The notes: generated by a model from the sequence alone, not told the origin. Counted from the first letter of the stretch, positions 33,492 to 42,476 are shown. The stretch is 64,000 nucleotides of DNA from Salinithrix halophila (GCF_042650125.1 NZ_JBHSAP010000018.1:186001-250000), one strand, 5' to 3'. Numbers and translations are program-made.

Positions 33492-34463
33492 ATGGCCAAC
33501 CGCGTGATCACGCAGGAAACCCGCCGTATCCAGGTGGTTTTGGACCACGGAGACCGGGGAAGGGCCGCCTGGGCGACTGCTTCCTTGACTGATTCCGTAC
33601 AAGAAGAAGAACACTTGCCCCTTAGACGTTGCATGGAGGAATTGGAGACCCTAGTCGGGCTGTCTAAGGTGAAATCCTTTATTCATGAGATCTATGCTTG
33701 GCTGGCTGTCAGCCGCCGGCGGGCAGCGGCGGGCTTGACGACGGACAGCCAAGTGCTTCATATGATCTTTCAGGGGAATCCCGGTACAGGAAAAACGACT
33801 GTTGCCAGGATTATGGGTCGGATGCTGAAGGAGATGAATGTCCTCACGAAAGGTCATCTGATCGAAGTGGAGCGGGCTGATTTAGTGGGGGAATACATCG
33901 GTCATACGGCTCAGAAGACGAGAGAACATGTGAAGCGCGCCCTTGGAGGCATCCTGTTTATTGACGAAGCTTATGCCCTGTCCCGGGGTGGAGAAAAAGA
34001 TTTCGGCAAAGAAGCGATCGATACGCTGGTCAAATCGATGGAGGATCACAAGGACGGATTTGTCCTGATCTTGGCTGGCTACCCGGCGGAGATGGATCGG
34101 TTTTTGCGGTCCAATCCGGGTTTGCCCTCCCGGTTTCCTATCCGGTTACGCTTTGCCGACTTTTCTCTCGACGAGCTAATCCGGATCGCGGACGGGATGG
34201 TCCGCGCCCGTCAGTACCGTTTTTCCGCGCCGGCCAAGGAGAAACTCGCCAGACACTTGGCCGAAGAGATCCGACTTTCTGCCGATTCCTTCGGAAACGC
34301 TCGCTATGTACGGAATATCATTGAACAGGCGATCCGGCTGCAGGCGGTGCGTCTCCTAAAAAGCCGTTATGTATCCCGGGAGGACCTGATGACACTCACC
34401 TCCGATGATCTAAGGATCCCCACAAGGGACGGGAAAACGCCCGCCTTTTCGTGGTATAATTAA
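33492..34463 (+). CDS. spoVK: Stage V sporulation protein K, AAA+ ATPase
   Basis: This 323-residue CbxX/CfxQ-type AAA+ ATPase has Walker A GNPGTGKTT near residue 96, Walker B GGILFIDEAY near 155, sensor 1 LILAGYP and an arginine-finger region SRFPIRLRF. The length equals that of B. subtilis SpoVK (322), which is required for spore maturation. It lies between hfq and hflX, as in B. subtilis. The ATG at 33492 has an AGAGGTGA site. I did not find a convincing sigma-E/sigma-K promoter in the 69 bases upstream. Confidence 0.93.
   Translation: MANRVITQETRRIQVVLDHGDRGRAAWATASLTDSVQEEEHLPLRRCMEELETLVGLSKVKSFIHEIYAWLAVSRRRAAAGLTTDSQVLHMIFQGNPGTGKTTVARIMGRMLKEMNVLTKGHLIEVERADLVGEYIGHTAQKTREHVKRALGGILFIDEAYALSRGGEKDFGKEAIDTLVKSMEDHKDGFVLILAGYPAEMDRFLRSNPGLPSRFPIRLRFADFSLDELIRIADGMVRARQYRFSAPAKEKLARHLAEEIRLSADSFGNARYVRNIIEQAIRLQAVRLLKSRYVSREDLMTLTSDDLRIPTRDGKTPAFSWYN
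34452..34460 (+). promoter_or_regulatory. Extended -10 promoter for hflX inside the spoVK end
   Basis: TGGTATAAT is a perfect extended -10 (TGn plus TATAAT), 38 bases before hflX and overlapping the last spoVK codons. No -35 is seen, which such promoters tolerate. Confidence 0.5.
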
Positions 34464-34498
34464 AGGGTGGTTTAGCGGAACCCATCCAAGGAGGATGA

Positions 34499-35767
34499 AT
34501 GACCATCGGCGAAATGAACCAGAGAGAACGGGCTATCCTTGTCGGCTGTGGCCTAAAGGCCGACGAGGCTAACCTCGATTCTTCCCTTGACGAGCTGGCC
34601 CGGTTGGCGGATACGGCCCACGCGGAGACAGTGGCGCGGGTGGCCCAGCTCCGTGATCAATATGACCCTACCTGGCTGATCGGGAAGGGAAAAGCGGAAG
34701 AGATTGCCCGGATTGTGGAGGAGAAAGCGATTGATTTGGCTATCTTCGACCAGGAGCTCTCACCCAGGCAGCTGGCCCGACTGGAGGATTTGATCCCCTG
34801 TAAGGTGATCGATCGGACCCAGCTAATCCTGGATATCTTTGCAATGCGTGCTCGCACCAAAGAGGGAAGCCTTCAGGTGGAGCTGGCACAATTGGAATAT
34901 ACCTTGCCTCGACTCATCGGGCGGGGGAAAGAACTCTCCCGTCTGGGAGGAGGGATCGGAACCCGGGGGCCCGGGGAGAAAAAGCTGGAGACGGACCGGC
35001 GTCATATCCGTCGCCGGATTCATGAACTGAAACGGGAGCTGGAACGGGTACGTAAGCATCGGCAGCTTCACCAATCCCGCCGACGGAAAATGGAGATCGT
35101 TCAGGTGGCCCTGGTGGGGTATACCAACGCGGGGAAATCAACGCTTCTCAACCGGTTGACCGGAGCCGATGTCCTGGAAGAAGATCGGCTGTTTGCTACG
35201 CTGGATCCTACTTCCCGTTTCTTGGAGCTCCCTTCCGGCGAAAAGGTTCTTTTGACGGATACGGTCGGCTTCATCCGCCATCTACCCCACCATTTGGTCG
35301 CCGCCTTCCGGTCTACCCTGGAACAGGTTAAAGAGGCGGATTTACTTGTGCATGTGGTCGATCAGAGTCATCCGGAAGCAATGGAACAAATGGCTGCCGT
35401 CGAAAGGGTTCTGAGGGAACTGGAGGCCGACCACATCCCGGCTCTAACAGTGTTTAACAAACAGGATCGGGCAAGGGAAGAAGTGTTGTCGGCCGAAGGG
35501 GAGTCGATTTCAATTTCCGCGTTGGAAGGTAAGGATCTCGAATTGTTCAAAGAGAAGATGGATCGTATGCTTCATGCGGTCCAGGTTCAGGGGTCAGCGG
35601 AGATTCCTGTCTCCAATGGGGAGATCATCTCCCATCTGTATCAGATGGCGGATGTTATCCGGTCCGAAGTGACCGGTCTCACCATGAAAATCGACTTCCG
35701 ACTTCCCAGAAGGCGATATGAGCGGATGCCGCCGGAGATGAAAGCCTGTATTCGGAAGGTGTACTAA
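34499..35767 (+). CDS. hflX: GTPase HflX (ribosome-associated)
   Basis: The 422-residue GTPase has the HflX N-terminal domain with the GGGIGTRGPGEKKLETDRR glycine-rich segment near 157. The G domain has G1 GYTNAGKST near 205, G3 DTVGF and G4 NKQD. HflX binds the 50S subunit and can split stalled or hibernating ribosomes, particularly under heat stress. ATG 34499 follows AAGGAGG. It corresponds to ynbA in B. subtilis, next to spoVK and ynbB. Confidence 0.95.
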   Translation: MTIGEMNQRERAILVGCGLKADEANLDSSLDELARLADTAHAETVARVAQLRDQYDPTWLIGKGKAEEIARIVEEKAIDLAIFDQELSPRQLARLEDLIPCKVIDRTQLILDIFAMRARTKEGSLQVELAQLEYTLPRLIGRGKELSRLGGGIGTRGPGEKKLETDRRHIRRRIHELKRELERVRKHRQLHQSRRRKMEIVQVALVGYTNAGKSTLLNRLTGADVLEEDRLFATLDPTSRFLELPSGEKVLLTDTVGFIRHLPHHLVAAFRSTLEQVKEADLLVHVVDQSHPEAMEQMAAVERVLRELEADHIPALTVFNKQDRAREEVLSAEGESISISALEGKDLELFKEKMDRMLHAVQVQGSAEIPVSNGEIISHLYQMADVIRSEVTGLTMKIDFRLPRRRYERMPPEMKACIRKVY

Positions 35768-35797
35768 ATAAATCGATGTGGAAATGGTGTTGCAACG

Positions 35798-37090
35798 GTG
35801 TACAAGCATTTTGAAAACCAGGAGATTCTGAAACGGTGGGGAGAGGAGTCGGAAGCGAAGATCGCTCCCGTCATCCGAGCGATCGAAGGCCGGGTGGATG
35901 AGCACCAATGGCGGCTCCTCGCAGCATACCGGCAGGCTGGGGTGTCTGAAGCCCACTTGGTAGCCTCTACCGGTTACGGTTATGACGATATGGGGCGCGA
36001 AGCGCTAGAGTCGATCATGGCCGAGGTATTCGGGGCAGAGGCAGCACTCTGTCGCCCGCACATGGTTTCCGGCACTCATGCGATCGCCTCCTGCTTGTTC
36101 GGGGTATTAAGACCGGGGGGTGAGTTGCTGTATATCACCGGCACCCCTTACGATACCCTCGAACAAGTAATCGGAGAAAAAGCCGACGGTTCCGGTTCAC
36201 TGGCCGATTTTGGAATTCGCTATCGGGCGATCCCGCTTACTCCCAGCGGTGAAGTGGATTGGCAGGGAGTGAGGGAGGTAGTAAGCCCCTCCACCCAATG
36301 TATCGCTATCCAGCGGTCCCGGGGCTATGCGGAACGGGCTTCCTTTACCATCGATCAGATCGAGGCCATGGTGGAGGAGTCACGGAGGATCTGCCCCCAT
36401 GCGGTGATTTTTGTGGACAATTGTTACGGTGAGTTTGTCGAAAAATGGGAACCAACCCATGTCGGGGCCGATCTAATCGCCGGTTCGCTGATTAAAAACC
36501 CGGGTGGAGGGCTGGCTAAGTCCGGCGGATACATCGCCGGGAAGCGGGAGTGGGTGGATCGGGCGGCTGCTCGCCTGGTCGCCCCTGGTATTCTGGCTGA
36601 GGGTGGTGCTACACACGGGTACCTCCGAGATTATTACCAAGGCTTCTTTCTCGCTCCTCACGTGGTAGGGGAGGCATTAAAAGGAGCCGTCTATGCGGCA
36701 GCCATACTGGAAGCGGCAGGGTTCATCAGCACTCCCCGCTGGTTTGAAGCTCGTACGGACATTATCCAGTTGATCCGTTTTGGCAAACCGGAGCCCTTGA
36801 TTGCTTTTTGCCAGGGAATTCAAGGGGCTTCTCCTGTGGATGCCCATGTGAAACCGGAGCCGTCTGCCATGCCCGGTTATGGAGATCCGGTAATTATGGC
36901 AGCTGGTACCTTCGTCCAAGGTGCCAGCATCGAGTTATCCGCCGATGGGCCGCTGAGGCCGCCATACTTGGCTTACATGCAGGGGGGACTAACGTATTCC
37001 CATGTCAAGATCGGTATTCTGACCGCCCTGGATTTGATGCTCCACCAACAGCAACACAGTACTACCCAATTTATCCGAGAACGCAGGTGA
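35798..37090 (+). CDS. YnbB-like PLP-dependent enzyme (aluminium-resistance/methionine gamma-lyase family)
   Basis: This 430-residue fold-type I PLP protein has DNCYGEFVE near 207 (PLP-contacting aspartate) and GSLIKNPGGGLAKSGGYIAG near 228 containing the Schiff-base lysine. The C-terminal half has QGASIELSADGP and a late GLTYSHVKIG. It is the orthologue by position and pattern of B. subtilis YnbB, annotated elsewhere as 'aluminium resistance protein' or 'methionine gamma-lyase family'; the true substrate is unknown. GTG 35798 is the only sensible start, with a weak ribosome site, 30 bases after hflX. Confidence 0.88.
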   Translation: MYKHFENQEILKRWGEESEAKIAPVIRAIEGRVDEHQWRLLAAYRQAGVSEAHLVASTGYGYDDMGREALESIMAEVFGAEAALCRPHMVSGTHAIASCLFGVLRPGGELLYITGTPYDTLEQVIGEKADGSGSLADFGIRYRAIPLTPSGEVDWQGVREVVSPSTQCIAIQRSRGYAERASFTIDQIEAMVEESRRICPHAVIFVDNCYGEFVEKWEPTHVGADLIAGSLIKNPGGGLAKSGGYIAGKREWVDRAAARLVAPGILAEGGATHGYLRDYYQGFFLAPHVVGEALKGAVYAAAILEAAGFISTPRWFEARTDIIQLIRFGKPEPLIAFCQGIQGASPVDAHVKPEPSAMPGYGDPVIMAAGTFVQGASIELSADGPLRPPYLAYMQGGLTYSHVKIGILTALDLMLHQQQHSTTQFIRERR

Positions 37091-37100
37091 AAAATCGGAA

Positions 37101-37577
37101 ATGGAGATTCTTTGGTGGTTGATTGTCCTTGTTCTTTTTCTTCTTGGCTTTGCGGGCCTTTTTTTGCCCGTTCTTCCGGATATGCCCCTCTTTCTGGGCG
37201 GCTTTGCCGTCTATCATTTCTTGATTGACCCGACAGCCCTTGGTCTATCCTTTTGGGTCGGAGCGGTACTAATTACCATTGGGGCAGTGGCAGTCGATTA
37301 TGTGGCTGGCGGGATCGCAGCTAAAACCTATGGGGGCTCCCGAGCTGCGGTCTGGGCTGCTTTCGCAGGTGCCCTGGTCGGTATTTTCCTCGGGCCCGCC
37401 GGTTTGCTCATTGGCCCTTTAGCAGCGGTAATCCTTGTCGAACTGCTCCAAAAAAAGAGCTGGGAAGAAGCCTTGCGGATCGGGTACGGGACGTTGGTCG
37501 GCTTTCTCGGGGGTATTTTTTTCAAGGGACTCCTGATGGTAGGGCTCCTGATCTGGTTCCTCATCCTCGTCCTATGA
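37101..37577 (+). CDS. DUF456 family membrane protein
   Basis: The 158-residue protein is nearly all hydrophobic, with about five membrane-spanning stretches, starting MEILWWLIVLVLFLLGFAGLFLPVLPDMPLFLGGF and including a glycine-rich segment AFAGALVGIFLGPAGLLIGPLAAV. These features identify the DUF456 family; its function is unknown. It starts 10 bases after the PLP-enzyme gene, so it probably shares that transcript, and it ends at a terminator before the glnR promoter. It is an insertion relative to the ynbB-glnR order of B. subtilis. Confidence 0.88.
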   Translation: MEILWWLIVLVLFLLGFAGLFLPVLPDMPLFLGGFAVYHFLIDPTALGLSFWVGAVLITIGAVAVDYVAGGIAAKTYGGSRAAVWAAFAGALVGIFLGPAGLLIGPLAAVILVELLQKKSWEEALRIGYGTLVGFLGGIFFKGLLMVGLLIWFLILVL

Positions 37578-37616
37578 GCAGGTGACATTCCCTTTGATAT
37601 TCTTCATACCTCCACA

Positions 37617-37640
37617 AAACCGCCTCCTGGCGGTTTTTAT
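37617..37640 (+). terminator. Intrinsic terminator after the DUF456 gene
   Basis: AACCGCC and GGCGGTT arms with a TCCT loop (37618-37635) are followed by TTT. Confidence 0.82.
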
Positions 37641-37691
37641 CATTATTACTGGGAAAGGTAGAGGGAGTGGGAGCGATTTCAATTTTGTTTT

Positions 37692-37708
37692 TGTCAAATT
37701 TCCTTACA
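37692..37708 (+). promoter_or_regulatory. GlnR/TnrA operator upstream of glnR
   Basis: TGTCA-N7-TTACA is an exact match to the GlnR/TnrA consensus TGTNA-N7-TNACA. It lies four bases upstream of the -35 element, consistent with autoregulation of glnRA. Confidence 0.82.
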
Positions 37709-37712
37709 CAGG

Positions 37713-37741
37713 TTGACAAGTAAATATGACATGAATACAAT
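37713..37741 (+). promoter_or_regulatory. sigma-A promoter of glnR-glnA
   Basis: TTGACA (37713-37718, perfect) and TACAAT (37736-37741) are 17 bases apart, 34 bases before the glnR start. Confidence 0.82.
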
Positions 37742-37775
37742 AGGGACAGAAACAAAAATGAGGGAGGCACTGCTG

Positions 37776-38174
37776 ATGCGCGACAATGTTCGCCGGAACA
37801 TGCCCCTTTTCTCCATGGGTATCGTGACGAAGCTAACTGAGCTCACACCCCGGCAGGTGCGCTATTACGAGCAGCAGGAGTTAATTCAGCCTGCTCGTAC
37901 CGTAGGAAATCAGCGGCTGTTCTCATTTAACGATGTGGATCGTCTACTCCAGATCAAATCCCTGATGGAGAAGGGGATAAACATCGCTGGCGTCAAAGAG
38001 ATGTTGCATGGGGAGGAAACGGCTGATCAGCCTAAAGAGACAGTTGAAGTGAAAAAGCCGGATATGTCCGACGCTGATTTGCACAAACTGTTGAAGCGAC
38101 AGCTTTCTGAGCTGTCTGCACGTCCCAATCAGAGTCATCTGATTCGAGGCGAGCTATCCCGTTTCTTCCATTGA
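37776..38174 (+). CDS. glnR: MerR-family nitrogen regulator GlnR
   Basis: The 132-residue GlnR represses glnRA and other nitrogen genes when glutamine is abundant, in complex with feedback-inhibited glutamine synthetase. The winged helix-turn-helix has MPLFSMGIVTKLTELTPRQVRYYEQQELIQPAR and RLFSFNDVDRLLQIKSLMEKG. The C-terminal region ends SHLIRGELSRFFH, as in Bacillus GlnR. ATG 37776 follows AGGGAGG by 8 bases; the frame is open upstream across the promoter. glnA is 48 bases downstream. Confidence 0.96.
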   Translation: MRDNVRRNMPLFSMGIVTKLTELTPRQVRYYEQQELIQPARTVGNQRLFSFNDVDRLLQIKSLMEKGINIAGVKEMLHGEETADQPKETVEVKKPDMSDADLHKLLKRQLSELSARPNQSHLIRGELSRFFH

Positions 38175-38222
38175 TGTGTATGTGGCGATCAGAACCACCA
38201 ACTTGAAGGGAGAAAAAAGTCC

Positions 38223-39560
38223 ATGTCGAAATTCTCGAAAGAAGACATCCTAAAACAGGTCGAAGAACAAAACGTGGAGTATATCCGCCTACAGTTTACC
38301 GATCTGCTCGGAACCATCAAAAATGTGGAGATCCCGAAAGGTCAACTTGAAAAGGCCCTTGACAACAAGATGATGTTCGATGGATCCTCCATTGAAGGAT
38401 TTGTGCGGATCGAAGAATCGGACATGTACCTCTATCCCGACTTGGACACCTGGATCGTCTATCCATGGGGTGGAACAGAAGATTCCCGCGTTGCCGGGCT
38501 AACCTGCGACGTTTACACTCCGGACGGCGAACCCTTTGCGGGTGACCCCCGCGGTATTTTGAAGAGAGTGCTGAAAGAAGCCGAAGAGATGGGCTTCACC
38601 TCTTTTAACGTCGGACCGGAACCAGAGTTTTTCCTCTTTAAATCCGACGCCAACGGTGAACCCACCCTTGATCTGAACGACAAGGGCGGCTATTTTGACC
38701 TGGCACCGCTGGATCTCGGTGAAAACTGCCGCCGCGACATTGTCGTCACTCTGGAACGGATGGGCTTCGAAATGGAAGCTTCCCACCATGAGGTGGCGCC
38801 TGGACAACATGAGATCGACTTTAAATATGCCAACGCGGTTATTGCCGCCGACAATATCCAGACCTTCAAATTGGTGGTTAAAAACATCGCCCGCCGTTAC
38901 GGCTTGCATGCCACCTTTATGCCGAAGCCGCTGTTCGGTGTGAACGGGTCCGGTATGCATTGTCACCAGTCCCTTTTCAAAGGTAAACAGAACGCCTTTT
39001 TTGAAGAGAGTGATGAGCTGGGTCTTTCTGAGACCGCCCGTTATTATCTGGCCGGGATCTTGAAGCACGCGAAGGCTTTTACCGCCCTTACCAACCCACT
39101 GGTCAACTCTTACAAGCGTCTGGTGCCGGGGTATGAGGCTCCTTGCTATGTTGCCTGGTCCCCGAAAAACCGGAGTCCTCTGGTACGGGTCCCGGCTTCC
39201 CGCGGTCTCTCCACCCGGATCGAAGTCCGCAGCCCCGATCCTTCCGCCAACCCGTACTTGGCTTTGGCGGTTATGTTAAAAGCGGGTCTGGACGGTATCA
39301 AGAACAAGCTGGAACTGCCGAAGGAAACCGACCGCAACATCTATGTGATGGACGAAGAGGAGCGGAAGGAAGCTGGTATCGAAAGCCTGCCGGCCACCTT
39401 GAAAGAAGCCCTCGACGAACTGCAAAAGGATTCTGTGATCCGCGAAGCTCTCGGCGAACACGCTGTTGCCCACTTCGTGGAAGCCAAGGAGATCGAATGG
39501 GATATGTTCCGTACCCAAGTACATCCTTGGGAGCGGGAACAGTACATTCAACTCTACTGA
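38223..39560 (+). CDS. glnA: Glutamine synthetase type I
   Basis: The 445-residue glutamine synthetase forms glutamine from glutamate and ammonia. It has DGSSIEGF near 55, EPEFFLF near 132, the ATP-binding NGSGMHCHQS near 240 and the NRSPLVRVPASRG arginine-rich segment near 318. Length and sequence fit the GlnR-interacting Bacillus type (GSI-alpha), which is not adenylylated. Together with amt at 45.8 kb it forms the ammonium-assimilation set, and both carry GlnR-type boxes. Confidence 0.98.
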   Translation: MSKFSKEDILKQVEEQNVEYIRLQFTDLLGTIKNVEIPKGQLEKALDNKMMFDGSSIEGFVRIEESDMYLYPDLDTWIVYPWGGTEDSRVAGLTCDVYTPDGEPFAGDPRGILKRVLKEAEEMGFTSFNVGPEPEFFLFKSDANGEPTLDLNDKGGYFDLAPLDLGENCRRDIVVTLERMGFEMEASHHEVAPGQHEIDFKYANAVIAADNIQTFKLVVKNIARRYGLHATFMPKPLFGVNGSGMHCHQSLFKGKQNAFFEESDELGLSETARYYLAGILKHAKAFTALTNPLVNSYKRLVPGYEAPCYVAWSPKNRSPLVRVPASRGLSTRIEVRSPDPSANPYLALAVMLKAGLDGIKNKLELPKETDRNIYVMDEEERKEAGIESLPATLKEALDELQKDSVIREALGEHAVAHFVEAKEIEWDMFRTQVHPWEREQYIQLY

Positions 39561-39565
39561 TCTAC

Positions 39566-39598
39566 AAAAAAACCTCCCAGACGGGAGGTTTTTTTGTT
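39566..39598 (+). terminator. Intrinsic terminator after glnA
   Basis: A 13-bp stem (39566-39578 with 39583-39595) with A-rich and T-rich arms begins 6 bases after the stop codon. Confidence 0.9.
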
Positions 39599-39636
39599 TG
39601 GAAGAAAAGATAAAATTTGTGACGTAGAGGATATCT

Positions 39637-39659
39637 TAAACAAGTTTGTTTTACAAACT
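39637..39659. repeat. 23-bp intergenic motif, copy 2 of 4
   Basis: The copy fits TAAAC-N-AGTTTG-N6-ARACT and contains a perfect AAGTTTG-N5-CAAACTT inverted repeat. It lies between the convergent terminators of glnA and capA, so it is upstream of neither gene. Confidence 0.7.
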
Positions 39660-39721
39660 TAATTCAAGGTAAAGGAACCAGTCTACAAAAGACGGGTTGG
39701 GATCGCGGGGACTTATCAATA

Positions 39722-39748
39722 CAAAAGGACACCCTTGCAGGGTGCCCG
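39722..39748 (-). terminator. Intrinsic terminator after capA
   Basis: An 8-bp stem with one mismatch (39727-39734 with 39740-39747) is followed on the reverse strand by TTTTGT, just after the capA stop. Confidence 0.65.
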
Positions 39749-39760
39749 AGATCATGGCTT

Positions 39761-40945
39761 TTATCTTTTGTGTTTGTCTTCCTGCTGAGAAAAGACAGGG
39801 AACTCATCGTACCGATTCATCAGAGTGGTCGTGTCTTTCCAGGCCCTCTTTAAATCTCTTTCCGCCAAAGAGGGATAGGAAGGGGTTTTCACTCCTTCAG
39901 ATCCCTTGTTAATGGGGATGACGGTGAATTGCCGCGTTCCACCTTCGCGGAATTTGTGGACATAAGTAGGGATGTAGGAGACTTTTTTCAGCTGGGTTTT
40001 CTCTTTGTGCTTTTTCAACAAGTCTAGATAAAGGATGACCCCGTCGTTGGTATAAGGTTTGACCTGGTCGGAAACAAAGTTGCCGAGGGAGTAGATTACA
40101 AACTTTTCCCTCCCATTCTGCTTTGGATACTCCATGGGCTGCAAGACGTGGGGATGGCCGCCTAATACCACGTCTGCGCCGCTCTCTAGCACTTCCTTGA
40201 CCACCCGTTTTTGTTCCGCATTGGGCTCCCGTTGGTATTCGAGGCCAAAGTGAAGCATGACGGCGATATAATCGGCCCCTTTGGCCTTGCTTTTTCGGAT
40301 ATCTTCCTTAATCTTTTCGGTCTGGATGTGGTTGACTAAGTATTCTTTTCCTTTCGGCAAGGGGATCCCGTTCGTTCCGTAAGTATAAGCGGAAAAGGAG
40401 AGGTTGATCCCGTTCCGTTTTACCAGGACCGGCTCTTGGGGTTCGGGTCCAGGGGAGGTCCCCACAGGTTCGATTCCTAGCTTTTTCAGCTTGCGATAAG
40501 TCCGGACTACACCCTCTTCACCGGCATCCATCGAGTGGTTGTTGGCGGTAGAGACGAGGTCAAATCCCGCTTCCCGCAAGGCTTGTCCGTAAGCATCCGG
40601 GGCACGGAAAAGGGGGTATCCGGAGTAAGGTTTACTCTCACCGGGGAGAGTGGTTTCCAGATTGCCGACAACGAGGTCAGCCTGCTTGAACCAGGGTTTC
40701 ACTTCTTTAAAAAAAGAATCGTAGTTGTAGCTCCCATCTACTTGCTTCCCGGCTTGGATCTGGGTGTCGTGCATCATCAGGTCACCAACCACCGCCAACC
40801 GAAGGTGCGAGGGAGAGTCGGACTTCTTGTTGGCGGTCTGTTTGCTGTTTTCCGCCGGATCGGGAGAAGAGTCAAAAACTTGTTGACTGCAGGCGACAAG
40901 GCTTAACAATAAAACCATAAGTAACAATGTCTTTCCATGTTTCAT
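39761..40945 (-). CDS. CapA-family lipoprotein (metallophosphatase-like)
   Basis: The 394-residue protein has a lipoprotein signal peptide (MKHGKTLLLMVLLLSLVAC, lipobox LVAC with Cys19) and a Ser/Lys/Asp-rich spacer. The CapA domain reads LAVVGDLMMHD near 50, VGNLETTL near 92, STANNHSMDAG near 133, HFGLEYQREP and GGHPHVLQP near 258. The domain is related to phosphoesterases and occurs in poly-gamma-glutamate capsule loci, but no capB or capC is nearby, so I do not assume capsule synthesis. It should be anchored on the outer face of the membrane. Promoter and operator are described separately. Confidence 0.9.
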   Translation of the reverse strand: MKHGKTLLLMVLLLSLVACSQQVFDSSPDPAENSKQTANKKSDSPSHLRLAVVGDLMMHDTQIQAGKQVDGSYNYDSFFKEVKPWFKQADLVVGNLETTLPGESKPYSGYPLFRAPDAYGQALREAGFDLVSTANNHSMDAGEEGVVRTYRKLKKLGIEPVGTSPGPEPQEPVLVKRNGINLSFSAYTYGTNGIPLPKGKEYLVNHIQTEKIKEDIRKSKAKGADYIAVMLHFGLEYQREPNAEQKRVVKEVLESGADVVLGGHPHVLQPMEYPKQNGREKFVIYSLGNFVSDQVKPYTNDGVILYLDLLKKHKEKTQLKKVSYIPTYVHKFREGGTRQFTVIPINKGSEGVKTPSYPSLAERDLKRAWKDTTTLMNRYDEFPVFSQQEDKHKR

Positions 40946-40982
40946 GGGTACCCACCTTTAGTTGTTGGCTAAATCTATTTTC

Positions 40983-41012
40983 ATTATAGCGGGATTCTCA
41001 TCCCGCTGTCTC
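40983..41012 (-). promoter_or_regulatory. capA promoter with a perfect palindrome as spacer
   Basis: On the reverse strand, GAGACA (41012-41007) and TATAAT (40988-40983) are 18 bases apart. The entire spacer is the inverted repeat GCGGGAT-GAGA-ATCCCGC (41006-40989). A palindrome filling the -35/-10 interval is a typical operator position for a repressor or a MerR-type regulator. Confidence 0.6.
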
Positions 41013-41045
41013 GTTATAATTAGACGGAGAGAGTTTGTTCGTGCG

Positions 41046-41074
41046 TTGACTCGCCTTTTACGCCGGGATATAAT
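41046..41074 (+). promoter_or_regulatory. sigma-A promoter of asnS
   Basis: TTGACT (41046-41051) and TATAAT (41069-41074) are 17 bases apart, 38 bases before the start codon. Confidence 0.8.
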
Positions 41075-41112
41075 GGACGGGTCTACAAACGGGTATGGAG
41101 GGAGGAATGATC

Positions 41113-42402
41113 ATGCTAACCAGTATTAAACAGGTTTCCAGCCATGTCGGTGAGTCGGTGAAGCTGGGCGCATGGCTTTATAATAAACGTTCCAGCGGTA
41201 AAATCCAGTTCCTTCAACTGCGGGATGGGACGGGTTACATACAGGGGGTGCTCCTGAAGAAACAGGTTTCCCCCGAGGTTTGGGAGCAGGCATCAAAGCT
41301 GACTCAGGAAAGTTCCCTCTACGTGGAGGGGACGATCCGGGCCGATGACCGCGCTCCTAGTGGGTATGAGATGGACGTGACGGGGCTCGAAGTGATCCAG
41401 CAGGCGGATGAGTACCCGATTTCTCTGAAAGAGCACGGGGTAGAGTTTTTGATGGATCACCGCCATTTATGGATTCGGTCCCGCCGACAGTCGGCGATTC
41501 TCCGGGTTCGTGCGGCCATCATTCATGCTGTTCAGGACTGGTTGAACAAAGCCGGGTTTACTCAGGTGGATCCGCCGGTCTTAACTCCTTCTTCCTGTGA
41601 AGGGACGACCAATCTTTTTCACACCAAATACTTCGACGAAGACGCTTATCTCACGCAGAGCGGTCAGCTCTATATGGAAGCAGCGGCACTGGCTCTGGGT
41701 AGGGCCTACTCCTTCGGTCCCACCTTTCGGGCGGAAAAATCGAAGACCCGCCGGCATTTAATCGAGTTCTGGATGATCGAGCCGGAAATGGCCTTCGTCA
41801 ACCACGAAGAAAGCCTCCGCATTCAGGAAGAAATGCTGTCCCATGTGGTGCAACATGTTCTTGCTGAATGCCGCAGCGAATTAGAGGTACTGGAGCGTGA
41901 CATCTCCTTCCTGGAAAAAGTGAAGGCCCCCTTCCCCCGAATTTCCTACGACGAGGCTGTAGAATTGCTGAATCGGGAGGGAATGGCATTCACTTGGGGG
42001 GACGATTTTGGCGCCCCTCATGAAACGAAGATCGCTGAAAGCTTTGATCGTCCGGTCTTTATCACGAATTACCCGACTGAGATTAAAGCATTCTATATGA
42101 AGCCGGACCCGGAACGGCCGGAAGTTGCCCTCTGTGCGGACCTGATTGCACCGGAAGGTTATGGGGAAATCATCGGTGGCAGTCAGCGGATTGATGATCC
42201 GGCCCTCCTGGAACAGCGTTTTGAGGAACACCAGCTTCCCAAAGAGGATTACGCTTGGTATCTCGATCTCCGCAAATACGGTACGGTCCCTCATTCAGGT
42301 TTTGGCCTGGGATTGGAACGGACGGTTGCCTGGATTTGCGGGCTGGATCACGTGCGGGAGACGATCCCCTTTCCCAGAATGCTCAATCGCCTTTATCCGT
42401 AA
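41113..42402 (+). CDS. asnS: Asparaginyl-tRNA synthetase
   Basis: This 429-residue class IIb synthetase charges tRNA-Asn. It has an N-terminal OB-fold anticodon domain (GAWLYNKRSSGKIQFLQLRDGTGYIQG), class II motif 1 near HRHLWIRS, motif 2 FRAEKSKTRRHLIEFWMIEPE near 215 and motif 3 GFGLGLERTVAWI near 400. ATG 41113 has a GGAGG site 7 bases upstream and gives a length close to the 430 of B. subtilis AsnS; ATG 41107 is too close to that site. dnaD follows after a terminator, the order also seen in Bacillus. Confidence 0.95.
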   Translation: MLTSIKQVSSHVGESVKLGAWLYNKRSSGKIQFLQLRDGTGYIQGVLLKKQVSPEVWEQASKLTQESSLYVEGTIRADDRAPSGYEMDVTGLEVIQQADEYPISLKEHGVEFLMDHRHLWIRSRRQSAILRVRAAIIHAVQDWLNKAGFTQVDPPVLTPSSCEGTTNLFHTKYFDEDAYLTQSGQLYMEAAALALGRAYSFGPTFRAEKSKTRRHLIEFWMIEPEMAFVNHEESLRIQEEMLSHVVQHVLAECRSELEVLERDISFLEKVKAPFPRISYDEAVELLNREGMAFTWGDDFGAPHETKIAESFDRPVFITNYPTEIKAFYMKPDPERPEVALCADLIAPEGYGEIIGGSQRIDDPALLEQRFEEHQLPKEDYAWYLDLRKYGTVPHSGFGLGLERTVAWICGLDHVRETIPFPRMLNRLYP

Positions 42403-42440
42403 CAAAACCGATGAGCGTTCCCTGGACAGCGTCCCGAAAC

Positions 42441-42476
42441 AAAGAGAGCATCGGCTATGGCTGGTGCTCTCTTTAT
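42441..42476 (+). terminator. Intrinsic terminator after asnS
   Basis: A 10-bp stem (42441-42450 with 42465-42474) encloses a partly paired loop and ends in a T-rich arm. Confidence 0.75.

Noticed and set aside
39761..40945. A poly-gamma-glutamate capsule operon
   Set aside because: Only the CapA-type lipoprotein is present; no CapB/PgsB or CapC/PgsC gene lies nearby.
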